DNA of 44,894 nt from a virus: positions 1 to 44,894 of the IMG/VR virus record IMGVR_UViG_3300043449_001385; one strand, 5' to 3'. The notes under the pieces were generated by a model. The model was not told the origin of the DNA. It was given only the letters and a program-made list of their open reading frames with translations, and ran no database searches. Positions 1-6,971 of the stretch are shown piece by piece (position 1 is the first letter of the stretch; the number at the start of each line of letters is the position of its first letter). A program made the translations under genes and the position numbers.

Positions 1-127
1 ATTAAGGTGTAACAGTAGAAACTCGACCCCTACCCCCCTACAGCAAACCAATTGAAATTCTAGCGGAATGGTTTCAAAAACAATGGGAATGATAGAACGT
101 AATAATATCAATCAGTTAGAAAAGTAT
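1..127. repeat. Terminal direct repeat, left copy
   Basis: The first 127 bases recur exactly as the last 127 bases (44768-44894). A length of 127 is a common maximum k-mer in short-read assemblers, so this most likely marks a circular or circularly permuted genome of 44,767 bp. A genuine short terminal repeat cannot be excluded from sequence alone. Confidence 0.95.
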
Positions 128-185
128 TCAGTGAAGAGAACCGAAAAGACTGTAAGTATTCAAGTGGTTAGATGAGGTCAGGTCA

Positions 186-328
186 GGATGCATCCAGGCT
201 ATTTCCCGTGAGATACGCCATAAGAAAGCGTGGGTCAGCTAATGATATCAAGTACTTGCGACACTTTCTCTACAATTCTCTACGATGACCGCGGTTAAAG
301 TGAAATCATTTATCAATTAAAATAATTG
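186..328. repeat. Cluster of perfect palindromes and a short inverted repeat
   Basis: GGATGCATCC (186-195) and CAAGTACTTG (249-258) are perfect 10-bp palindromes. ACCGCGGT (288-295) is a perfect 8-bp palindrome. CAATTA-aaa-TAATTG (314-328) is a perfect 6-bp-arm hairpin. TTCTCTAC is repeated at about 266 and 276, one helical turn apart. These are dyad sites of the kind bound by dimeric proteins, but no cognate protein can be assigned. Confidence 0.5.
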
Positions 329-386
329 GGTCTGAGTAGGAAATCTGATAGCGATGGGGTCTCCGGCTTGACGTTTCGCTGCGCAA

Positions 387-421
387 TTTCCTCTCCCTCT
401 CTCTCCCTCTCTTTCTTTTTC
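387..421 (+). repeat. Pyrimidine-only tract with tandem 10-mer
   Basis: Thirty-five consecutive C/T bases include CTCTCCCTCT repeated exactly twice (391-410). Mirror-like polypyrimidine tracts can form triplex DNA or be unwound easily. It lies just upstream of the promoter-like element at 436. Confidence 0.6.
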
Positions 422-435
422 ATCCGTCAACGGCA

Positions 436-466
436 TTGACACATATCACAAGCCCTATCCTACTTT
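436..466 (+). promoter_or_regulatory. Candidate sigma70-type promoter for the amidoligase operon
   Basis: A perfect TTGACA lies at 436-441 and TACTTT at 461-466. The spacer is 19 bp, longer than ideal. The 11-mer TACTTTAATTC at 461-471 recurs at 14850-14860, upstream of the other rightward early cassette, where the -35 is TTGTCA and the spacer 17. Transcription would start near 473-478. Confidence 0.45.
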
Positions 467-526
467 AATTCCGTTATGACGCTAGGCATTATACCTGCAA
501 TGACTCCATTCAAGGAGTACCGAAAA

Positions 527-1801
527 ATGAAACGGTTTTTCAGAATTACAATAACGGACAAAGGCAATGTACTGACCTATAAGCGCAGGGGGCTTTTTCT
601 TTCAATCCCAATCAACGGCAATTTGGTTGACGCTAAGTACGTATTAAAACGGGCAATCAATCGCGCTCGCAGTTCAATCTCTAATTATAGGGACAAACTG
701 CCAATCAATTCAGGCCGGATTCTTAATCTGTTAAGACGAAAGCAAATAGAGCGCGCCGATGAATGTTTCGAAAGCAAAAAGCCGGTCAATCGCTCTAAGC
801 ATATCGGCGTTGAAATCGAATTTCTCTCTCCCTCAAGTCAACGTGACATCTCCCTTTCGCTCGCAAAGGCCGGACTTACACAATACGTAGAACTTAAAAC
901 TGACGGGAGTGTCTCCGACAATAATGACAATAATAACTGCGACGGATCATGCCGGGACAATTGTGAATGTGCCGATTGCGGCGAAACCCATTATTGCGAC
1001 GATGAAACGGATTGTAATAGGAGAATACGCAACTATGGTTCTCACGGTAATGAAAGTTGGGAATACCGAGCCGATTGCACCGATTGCACCGACACTGAGT
1101 ACCGTGAAGATTGCGATTGCGGCGGTCGTGACGACTCTGGAAACCCTACCTGTAACGGCGAGCACGTTGTCTGTATTGGTCATTGCCCGGGACACTATTG
1201 CAATGGTTACGACGACCATACTGACTATGACTGTACTTGCGAGTGTAACTGCAATAGTGACAATGAAGGTCATGAGATTGCAATCGTAGCAACCGCCAAA
1301 AAAATACCAGAAATTATTTCGAAAGTATGTGCTGTACTCGCTCAACATGACGCTTTCGTCAATGACACTTGTGGATTGCACGTACATTTAGACATGCGCG
1401 GTCGCGACGAAAAAAGGGCTTTCGGAAATCTTGTCAAGGCCCAGAAATTGTTTTTCGCAATGCTACCACGTTCCAGATTTCGTAGTTCGTACTGCAAGCC
1501 AAATACATGTCTTGAGATGGAAAAGCATTCCGGTCGGTACTGGGCAATCAACCCGCAGTCATACGAGGAACACCATACAATTGAAGTACGTTGTCACTCA
1601 GGAACGGTCAACGCTGAGAAAATCAATAATTGGATAGCTCTACTTAGCTCTATTGCCTATGGGAAATCAGTTACTCAGATTGACTCCCTGAAAGACCTAC
1701 CGCTCGCAATCCGAAAGAAAAAGCCTTTGATGGAATACATTTCCGCTCGGGTCGAAAAATTCAAGTCAGCGCACGTTTCCGACAATCTCATTGCCGCCTA
1801 A
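527..1801 (+). CDS. Amidoligase-family protein with a cysteine-rich insertion
   Basis: The protein (about 424 aa) carries the signature blocks of the amidoligase family (glutamine-synthetase/GCS-like fold): GVEIEF at residues 94-99, CGLHVH near 282-287 followed by D289, and a late VRCHSGT block near 354-360. Family members make amide bonds at the expense of ATP. Between the first strand block and the HxH block sits an unusual insert, residues 138-242, with 19 cysteines and many Asp, suggesting several zinc-bound knuckles. ATG 527 is chosen over ATG 476 because AAGGAG lies 9 bases upstream (512-517), the same SD used by the genes at 1820 and 3001. The class II glutamine amidotransferase follows after 18 bases, a pairing known for phage amidoligases. 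The target is unknown. Confidence 0.82.
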   Translation: MKRFFRITITDKGNVLTYKRRGLFLSIPINGNLVDAKYVLKRAINRARSSISNYRDKLPINSGRILNLLRRKQIERADECFESKKPVNRSKHIGVEIEFLSPSSQRDISLSLAKAGLTQYVELKTDGSVSDNNDNNNCDGSCRDNCECADCGETHYCDDETDCNRRIRNYGSHGNESWEYRADCTDCTDTEYREDCDCGGRDDSGNPTCNGEHVVCIGHCPGHYCNGYDDHTDYDCTCECNCNSDNEGHEIAIVATAKKIPEIISKVCAVLAQHDAFVNDTCGLHVHLDMRGRDEKRAFGNLVKAQKLFFAMLPRSRFRSSYCKPNTCLEMEKHSGRYWAINPQSYEEHHTIEVRCHSGTVNAEKINNWIALLSSIAYGKSVTQIDSLKDLPLAIRKKKPLMEYISARVEKFKSAHVSDNLIAA

Positions 1802-1819
1802 AACAAGGAGTAACTAACT

Positions 1820-2737
1820 ATGTGTAAGATTTTTGCTATGACCTCGCTTGAAAAAATAACAGTCAATCCGAAATTGATTTCCGCAGTACGAGACGCAGTG
1901 ACAACAGGAGGGAATGTTGACGGTTTCGGGTATGCGGTGGGAACGAAATCAGGCTTTTTCGGGGAACGGACATTGACTCCACTACGTTTCAATCCGGCAA
2001 AAGGAAAGGGTACCCGGACACTCTCATTGCCCATTGTAGACCAAGTGGAACGGAATACTTTTGGGAAATCAGGAAAGGCATTGACTTTAATCGGACACGG
2101 TCGAATGTCCACTAATGAAGTTTGCCTTGAAAATACCCATCCGTTCATCAATTCCGAAATAGCGCTTATCCACAACGGCGTGGTGTCCGATCATTTCAGG
2201 AGAGTAACCGACAAACTTGAGACCACGTGCGACTCTGAAATACTTTTGCGGCTATGGGAAATCGGCGGCATTGACGAAATCGAAAAATCAGCATCCGGGT
2301 ATTTCGCCATTGCAGCGGTGGACAATAACGGCTTGCTACATATCGCGAAAGATGACCGCGCTCAATTGTCGATTGCATGGTGCGAAACGGTGGAGTCATT
2401 TTTGATCGGGACAACGCCTGAAGTGATTTCAAGTGTCGCAAAAGCGATGCAATGGGAAATCGAGCCGATCGAAACCGTTTCCGACAATACGTATGCAATC
2501 TTTCAAGGCAATGAGCTGATTTACTCACGTGAGATTTCGCCGCTCGGTTACATAGTCGGGATTGACTCCAAAAAGGCCGAAAAAGCCCTCGGGTACCGTT
2601 TCAATGACAGCTATGACGAAACCGATTTCATCCGTGACAATGACGCGCTCTATGACGCCGAGTACGACGACACCGACCAAATTGACGCCGATGACCTCGT
2701 GACACTCATGAATAGGGGTAAGTATGGCGTGAGATAA
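1820..2737 (+). CDS. Class II glutamine amidotransferase
   Basis: The protein begins Met-Cys, which exposes Cys2 as the N-terminal nucleophile after Met removal, as in class II (Ntn-type) glutaminases. Further matching blocks are GHGRMST near 95-101, THPF near 110-113 and IHNGVV near 121-126. It is about 305 aa, so a glutaminase domain with an acidic tail (Asp-rich over the last 50 residues) rather than a full synthase. It should release ammonia from glutamine for the amidoligase encoded just upstream. AAGGAGTA precedes ATG 1820. The acceptor (cell-wall peptide, protein or small molecule) cannot be read from the sequence. Confidence 0.85.
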   Translation: MCKIFAMTSLEKITVNPKLISAVRDAVTTGGNVDGFGYAVGTKSGFFGERTLTPLRFNPAKGKGTRTLSLPIVDQVERNTFGKSGKALTLIGHGRMSTNEVCLENTHPFINSEIALIHNGVVSDHFRRVTDKLETTCDSEILLRLWEIGGIDEIEKSASGYFAIAAVDNNGLLHIAKDDRAQLSIAWCETVESFLIGTTPEVISSVAKAMQWEIEPIETVSDNTYAIFQGNELIYSREISPLGYIVGIDSKKAEKALGYRFNDSYDETDFIRDNDALYDAEYDDTDQIDADDLVTLMNRGKYGVR

Positions 2738-3000
2738 TAAAAGCCCCTTTTTCCCCTTTTGCGGCACGTATGCGGTTTTTTTCGGAACGTATGTTGACTC
2801 CCTCTTTTGACTCCCTCCCTCGCCTGAAAAATTCCGTCAATAACGGCAAAAACAGTCAATAGTCGAGCGCGCAATCGCTTTTGAGATCCCTATACCGGGT
2901 TTCTGGACACTCCATTGCGTCAAGCTATGACTCGCCATTGCCATATACCGCCGCAAAAGCCCGACACGACACGAAACCATAACTGAAGGAGTAAACACGT

Positions 3001-3294
3001 ATGACGAAATTGACAAGCTATGACCTCAAGACCGCAATCCGGCGAAAGTATGTACGGCCGGGAGGGTACCTGATTTTCGGAATAACAACGGATGGCGCTC
3101 TATTGTGTCCCGATTGCATGAGATTGGAGTACCGATTGATTGCCTATTCCCGATTGCACCAATTGCATGACGGATGGAACGTGACCGCGCTCGACACATC
3201 AGCGAGCCTTGAAACCCTCGACTACATCGAAACCCACCCTGAAGATCTGTCCCCGGACTATTGCGCCCATTGCGATGAGGTATTAAACCCATGA
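3001..3294 (+). CDS. Small phage protein with two CxxC pairs
   Basis: This 97-aa protein has an RPGGYLIFGI segment and two CxxC pairs, CPDC near residue 37 and CAHC near residue 89, which could form one zinc site. It resembles a widespread family of small phage proteins of unknown function that share the xPGGYP and C-terminal CxxC features. AAGGAGTA lies upstream of ATG 3001, the same SD as the amidoligase pair. Its stop overlaps the next start (ATGA at 3291), and it heads a run of small coupled genes. Confidence 0.75.
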   Translation: MTKLTSYDLKTAIRRKYVRPGGYLIFGITTDGALLCPDCMRLEYRLIAYSRLHQLHDGWNVTALDTSASLETLDYIETHPEDLSPDYCAHCDEVLNP

Positions 3295-3383
3295 CCCATC
3301 AAGACCATAGCATAGACCGCTGGCAGCTATACCCCAGTCAAGGCACCTACGCGCCTAATGCGAAACCTCGAGGCCAGTCATGA
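3291..3383 (+). CDS. Tiny ORF (30 aa) coupled on both sides
   Basis: A 30-residue frame starts inside the ATGA overlap with the gene at 3001 and ends in an ATGA overlap with the gene at 3380. It has no recognisable domain. The double overlap is the main argument that it is translated, perhaps mainly to couple its neighbours. Confidence 0.4.
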   Translation: MTHQDHSIDRWQLYPSQGTYAPNAKPRGQS

Positions 3384-3556
3384 CTCCGAAAGAAACCGAG
3401 CTAATCGAGGCGCTGAAACTCCTCCTCATGGAATACATCGCTCACAACTATGGTTGCGCTGACCCTGAGTGTCCCTGCGATCGCTGGCAAGACCATAAAG
3501 AGACCGTTAAAAGAGTCATGAGCCTGATTGACCGCGCTGAAAAGGGAGACATGTAA
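3380..3556 (+). CDS. Small protein (58 aa) with Cys cluster
   Basis: The frame encodes 58 aa, with a helical N-terminus and a GCADPECPCD segment that could hold a metal with the nearby His residues. GAGG at 3370-3373 lies six bases before the ATG. It overlaps the previous frame by ATGA and the next by one base (TAATG). I recognise no family. Confidence 0.6.
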   Translation: MTPKETELIEALKLLLMEYIAHNYGCADPECPCDRWQDHKETVKRVMSLIDRAEKGDM

Positions 3557-3735
3557 TGACCCACCACAACGGCTATAGATCGCACCACAATGGCAACGGC
3601 GTACTACTGCTACTGGCCCTAATCGTCGGCGGGTTTCTCGTATTCATTGCCTACCACGCGCTCAAAAGCATAGGCCGGGAACTCATCGCGACATGGCAAG
3701 AAATGAAGGCATTGAAACGGCCCCCACCACAGTAG
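3556..3735 (+). CDS. Small single-pass membrane protein (59 aa)
   Basis: After a His/Asn-rich start, residues about 16-33 form a strongly hydrophobic helix (VLLLLALIVGG and onward), followed by a basic, proline-ending tail. The start shares a base with the preceding stop (TAATG). One membrane span in the inner membrane is likely. It could be an accessory host-interaction protein or an exclusion factor; nothing identifies it further. Confidence 0.6.
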   Translation: MTHHNGYRSHHNGNGVLLLLALIVGGFLVFIAYHALKSIGRELIATWQEMKALKRPPPQ

Positions 3736-3799
3736 TCGGCACCCTCGAGGCTGGACTTTTATAACGCAGCCAATTATAGATCGCAGGGAGAGGTATTAC

Positions 3800-4753
3800 A
3801 TGCGGTTCACTCGGGTCTTGCACCCTGAAATCATTCTAGACAAACGAGGCAGCGCAGAGGCGAGAGGCTTTTATCAGACCGTCAAGGATCTATCTATCAG
3901 GGTCGGAAACGGCTTAGGGCTTAGCAAGCGGCCTGAGAATACCTATCAGAATGGTGTATGGCGACTTCTTGAGCGCGATCCGAATCTAACCCGCCATATG
4001 CTTCACTGCCAAGTCTACCGGGAGATGGGCCAACAAGCCAAGACCTACCACCTCGGAAAAGACTTCGCCCTTGCCCTCTCGAGGATTGACCGCGAAATCC
4101 CGATTGACGTATTGCCCGAGAATTTCATCGGCTATGTTTCCTTTCCCGAGAGTACTGTTTTTGACGAGGATGGCGAGGTTCAGGGCGGCTATATTTGGCT
4201 GGGCGTGGCTGGGGAAAAGGACATTCTGGCAAGCCATGAGAAAGGATGGAAACCCGAAGGCGAGCGGTTCATTTCCATGTCCTACGTCAATTCCAAGATG
4301 ATAGGCGACCTATTTCCCATTACCACTGTAACTGCCAGCCTGACTCAAAGCTCGGTGGATGACCTAATCGCGACTGTCGAACAAAAGGATATGCTTCTCG
4401 GGCGAGCGACCACTGAACAGGACATGAGGCAGCGCAATGCGGTCTTTAGAACCATGCTGAATGCCCTGATTTACATTTACAGCCAAGACCCGCTAATTGA
4501 CCGCTCGAGACCTCAGAAAGAGACCGGACTAAGTAATAAAGAGATTCAAAGGCGCGGCATGGTCATCAACGAGTGTACGATCCCAGTCTATTTCCTTAAT
4601 CGCCAATATGTCACCGAACGGCATTACTCCATTGACTCGACCTGGGTGGATAGCTTCTTTCGCTGGCAGCGGTGTGGTCCTCAGTATTCGCAGGTTAGGC
4701 TTACACTAGTTAAAGCCCATGAACGCACCTACAAAGAAAGTACCCGGCCATGA
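3800..4753 (+). CDS. Unknown phage protein, weakly AcrVA2-like
   Basis: This 317-aa protein starts after GGGAGAGG (six bases before ATG 3800). Its order of features recalls AcrVA2-type proteins of about 320 aa: a central 'EIPIDVLPENFIGYVSFPE' stretch near residues 96-114, a helical part with 'LNALIYIYSQDP' near 222-233, and a C-terminal FRWQRCGPxxSQxRL segment ending in a basic tail. AcrVA2 (Moraxella) blocks Cas12a biogenesis and has many homologues in mobile elements. The resemblance is from memory and is short. It could equally be an unrelated accessory protein. It overlaps the next gene by ATGA. Confidence 0.55.
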   Translation: MRFTRVLHPEIILDKRGSAEARGFYQTVKDLSIRVGNGLGLSKRPENTYQNGVWRLLERDPNLTRHMLHCQVYREMGQQAKTYHLGKDFALALSRIDREIPIDVLPENFIGYVSFPESTVFDEDGEVQGGYIWLGVAGEKDILASHEKGWKPEGERFISMSYVNSKMIGDLFPITTVTASLTQSSVDDLIATVEQKDMLLGRATTEQDMRQRNAVFRTMLNALIYIYSQDPLIDRSRPQKETGLSNKEIQRRGMVINECTIPVYFLNRQYVTERHYSIDSTWVDSFFRWQRCGPQYSQVRLTLVKAHERTYKESTRP

Positions 4754-5067
4754 CCAATTACATCCTCAACGGCAAGACCCCGGTACCCGAATCTAATCCC
4801 CGGAAATGGGCAGAATGGTTTGAGACCGCTAATCGCCACGTGGCAGAAACCCTACTCCCCGATGGTACCCGTATCTCGACCGTCTTCCTGGGGATGGATC
4901 ACAACTTCATCTTATCCGGCCCTCCCGTCCTATTTGAGACCATGATCTTTGGTGGGGAGCACGATGGGTATCAGGAGAGGTATCGCACCTGGGATGAGGC
5001 AGAGGCAGGGCATCGGGTCGCGGTTGAGTTAGTAAAAAACAGTGAACAGCCCGGTTCTACCGGCTAA
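4750..5067 (+). CDS. Conserved small phage protein of unknown function
   Basis: This 105-aa protein has the pattern PxxWAxWFETANRxVAxT, TVFLGMDHNF and LFETMIFGGxxDGYQERYxTWxEAExGH. I recognise this as a common small phage protein often found among accessory genes. No enzymatic role is known to me. It starts in an ATGA overlap with the preceding gene and ends the rightward accessory operon before the attachment region. Confidence 0.75.
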   Translation: MTNYILNGKTPVPESNPRKWAEWFETANRHVAETLLPDGTRISTVFLGMDHNFILSGPPVLFETMIFGGEHDGYQERYRTWDEAEAGHRVAVELVKNSEQPGSTG

Positions 5068-5157
5068 AACCCCCTTCTCGATTGTTGATAAATTGTAGTC
5101 CTTCAAAAGCCGCATTCAAAAACCAGCCTAAAACAGCTAAAAAGTGATAACGCAAGT

Positions 5158-5207
5158 CTGCTTTCGTAAAGCGTAGGTCAGCGGTTCGATTCCGCTCATC
5201 GGCTCCA
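5158..5207 (+). other. attP core: 3' half of tRNA-Thr(CGT)
   Basis: The sequence fits tRNA positions 27-76 exactly, with no 5' half upstream: anticodon arm (5158-5174) with loop TTCGTAA and anticodon CGT, variable loop AGGTC, T-arm (5180-5196) with TTCGATT loop, acceptor strand CATCGGC, discriminator T and CCA at 5205-5207. The 3' anticodon stem AGCGT would pair with ACGCT; the phage has CTGCT. Identity to the host gene therefore probably starts at about 5160. Integration would restore the host tRNA's 3' end. The integrase gene lies 580 bp downstream. Confidence 0.85.
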
Positions 5208-5229
5208 CTTTAAAACCCCTACACCTACC

Positions 5230-5260
5230 GCAAATACGTCAAAAACCCAGCAAATACGCC
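5230..5260 (+). repeat. Candidate integrase arm-type sites (direct repeat)
   Basis: GCAAATACGTC and GCAAATACGCC occur at 5230-5240 and 5250-5260, exactly 20 bp apart, or two helical turns. They lie beside the attP core, where arm sites for the integrase N-terminal domain are expected. Protein assignment is inference. Confidence 0.45.
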
Positions 5261-5346
5261 ACTTTCACGCCTGAAACGCCCATTAACAGCCATGAACACC
5301 CAATACCCAACCTTAGCCCCCAAGAACCCCAATTTACCATTCCTCG

Positions 5347-5376
5347 TTGACATCAACGATTAGGGATTGCTAACAA
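5347..5376 (+). promoter_or_regulatory. Candidate promoter for the integration genes
   Basis: TTGACA at 5347-5352 and TAACAA at 5371-5376 are separated by 18 bp, 26 bp before ATG 5402. The -10 is a weak match. Its closeness to attP would allow integrase binding to repress it. Confidence 0.35.
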
Positions 5377-5401
5377 CAAATTTATCTGGTAGAGTGTTTT
5401 T

Positions 5402-5785
5402 ATGAGATATAAGTTCGCGTGGAAGCGAATCGGTGACAACCTGTATCAAGACCAAGCATCGGGGCTGATTTATGTTCGGAAATCGAAAAAGGGTTTCAAG
5501 TCACTGAACCGATCGACTGGCACCAAGGATCGAATTAAGGCTGAACAGGTCCGTGATCGCATGATTGCAGAGTGGTTATCTCCAAAGACTGACCCAGTGC
5601 CTACAGCCGAACCTGCCAATGCGAAAGAACGGCGCAACCTGATTCTCGACCCAGGCGTTAGACACCTCTACAAAGACCAGCGATCAGGTCTCTACTATAT
5701 CCGACTAATCAAGTCCCTTCAGACGAAGGATCGAAACGAAGCTGTCAAACTCATGGCCCAAATCACAAGAGCATTGGAGGTATAA
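5402..5785 (+). CDS. Stand-alone tandem integrase arm-binding-domain protein
   Basis: The 127-aa protein consists of two modules that resemble the N-terminal arm-binding domain of the neighbouring integrase. Module 1 (about residues 13-59) aligns without gaps to integrase residues 17-63. Shared positions include G21, Y24-V25, K27, G31, TGT at 39-41, A47, and RDxMIAxWL at 51-59. Module 2 (about 88-125) keeps HLYKDQRSGLYYIR and TKDRNEA but is shorter. There is no catalytic domain. It is one base upstream of the integrase start, so the two are co-transcribed. It may compete for or bridge arm sites and act as a directionality or regulatory factor. That role is inferred; the homology is visible. 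Confidence 0.75.
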   Translation: MRYKFAWKRIGDNLYQDQASGLIYVRKSKKGFKSLNRSTGTKDRIKAEQVRDRMIAEWLSPKTDPVPTAEPANAKERRNLILDPGVRHLYKDQRSGLYYIRLIKSLQTKDRNEAVKLMAQITRALEV

Positions 5786-5786
5786 G

Positions 5787-6971
5787 ATGCCCACACTGAA
5801 AAAAGCCAAGAACAGGTCCGGTAAAGAAATCGAAAATCTTCTTCGAGCGGAGGAGACCGGGATCTACTATGTCAAGAAAACCAAGACAGGTAAAAAGATC
5901 CTATTCAAGACCACCGGCACTGACAACCTGACCCTCGCTATTGAGATCCGCGACAATATGATTGCTGACTGGCTAAACGATAAGCCGCTCAAACGGGCAG
6001 TGCATGGAACTGATATTATCGTTGAGGATTCGGTTACCGTTGAACAACTCTGCGACAAATTCCTAGAGGACCGGCGCATCTCCGTTAACCATGACGATCC
6101 AGAGTTTAGAATCAGCTATAAGACCTTTCAAAAGGATAAGACTGAGACCAACTTCATCAAGGAAACCTTTGGAACGCTCCCAATAGCCTCGGTGACAACG
6201 AAGTGGTGGACTAATTGGTATAAAGTCGAAGCCAAGAAGCTATCCCGGGGTGTTCGCGAAACCAAGCGTTACATGAGCCTGATTTTTAAGTTCGCTGTTC
6301 AAACTGGACTGCTGGATAACGAGCCACAATTCCCTCTGCCCCCAAAAAGAAAAGAGAAAGCAAAGGGCATTTTCACGGATGAGGAGATTGGAAAACTTTA
6401 CGGGGTCTCTGATCCAAATGTCCGACTGCTAGTTCATCTTTGCATCGAAAACGGACTGCGATCATTTGAAGCGAAGCGGATGCGTTGGGACCATATCTAT
6501 TTCTCGAGTGCCCAGGTTGCCGAAGCGAGCATTGAAAACGAAAGCCCTAAGAAACCTAGTCGCCGGATTAGACTTTCAGAATCATCAACCAATGCATTAC
6601 GAGACCACAAGGCTATCCAAGAAAAAGCAGGGGTCAATTCACCTTGGGTCTTCCCGCGAGAAGATGATCCTCAACTCTATAAGGGAGACACGTTTTGGAG
6701 CAAGCATTGGAATAGCTCGATGGAAGAAGTTCAGTTGCCAGCCGAGAAAACGTCCTACTGGATGCGTCACACCTATATAACCAAGGCAATCCACGAGGAG
6801 AAGAAACACACACAAGACGTAAGCCTCAATGTAGGTGCCTCTGAAACCATCCTCAAGAACCATTATGCCCACGGTAACATCATTCACACTCAAGGGATGG
6901 AATCAGTAGGGAGTCGAATCGCAGACCTCGGTCGCAAAGCCCAAAAGAAGAATAAGGAGTCAGTAAAATGA
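5787..6971 (+). CDS. int: Tyrosine integrase
   Basis: At 394 aa this is a full-length phage tyrosine recombinase. It has an arm-binding domain (about 17-63), a core-binding domain (about 75-190) and a catalytic domain. Catalytic candidates are R225 in the GLRSFEAKR box, R327-H328 in YWMRHT, and nucleophile Y360 in NHYAHG. The usual His three residues before the second Arg is Tyr324. The segment before the nucleophile reads LNVGAS rather than LGHS, a variant seen in proteobacterial phage integrases. GGAGG precedes ATG 5787. With the adjacent tRNA-Thr half site it should integrate the phage into the host tRNA-Thr(CGT) gene. The next gene overlaps by ATGA. Confidence 0.93.
   Translation: MPTLKKAKNRSGKEIENLLRAEETGIYYVKKTKTGKKILFKTTGTDNLTLAIEIRDNMIADWLNDKPLKRAVHGTDIIVEDSVTVEQLCDKFLEDRRISVNHDDPEFRISYKTFQKDKTETNFIKETFGTLPIASVTTKWWTNWYKVEAKKLSRGVRETKRYMSLIFKFAVQTGLLDNEPQFPLPPKRKEKAKGIFTDEEIGKLYGVSDPNVRLLVHLCIENGLRSFEAKRMRWDHIYFSSAQVAEASIENESPKKPSRRIRLSESSTNALRDHKAIQEKAGVNSPWVFPREDDPQLYKGDTFWSKHWNSSMEEVQLPAEKTSYWMRHTYITKAIHEEKKHTQDVSLNVGASETILKNHYAHGNIIHTQGMESVGSRIADLGRKAQKKNKESVK

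Larger units (their letters stand above)
1..526. other. Large intergenic region, possible origin/control region
   Basis: I see no convincing gene before the amidoligase start at 527. The region holds short perfect palindromes (186-195, 249-258, 288-295, and an inverted repeat at 314-328), a pyrimidine-only stretch (387-421) and a promoter-like element (436-466). With 44574-44767 it is the largest non-coding part of the circle. It lies between the divergently oriented accessory arm (+) and late block (-). An origin, a packaging site or a control region would all suit it; no iteron array proves any of these. Confidence 0.5.
5068..5401. other. Attachment-site region without genes
   Basis: These 334 bases separate the accessory operon from the integration genes. 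They contain the tRNA-Thr 3' half (5158-5207), two GCAAATACG direct repeats (5230, 5250), several A/C-rich stretches and a TTGACA element (5347). I see no gene in it. The content fits a phage attP with flanking integrase arm sites. Confidence 0.75.

Noticed and set aside
476-526. Upstream ATG at 476 as the amidoligase start
   Set aside because: It would be almost leaderless, while ATG 527 has AAGGAG at the correct distance like neighbouring genes; the 17 extra residues match nothing.
909-1387. Long frames on both strands inside the Cys-rich part of the amidoligase
   Set aside because: They arise from the repetitive Cys/Asp codons. Their predicted proteins are low-complexity Thr/Val/Ile runs with no SD.
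5100-5207. Complete tRNA gene
   Set aside because: The 5' acceptor, D-arm and 5' anticodon strand are missing, so it is only the 3' half expected for attP.
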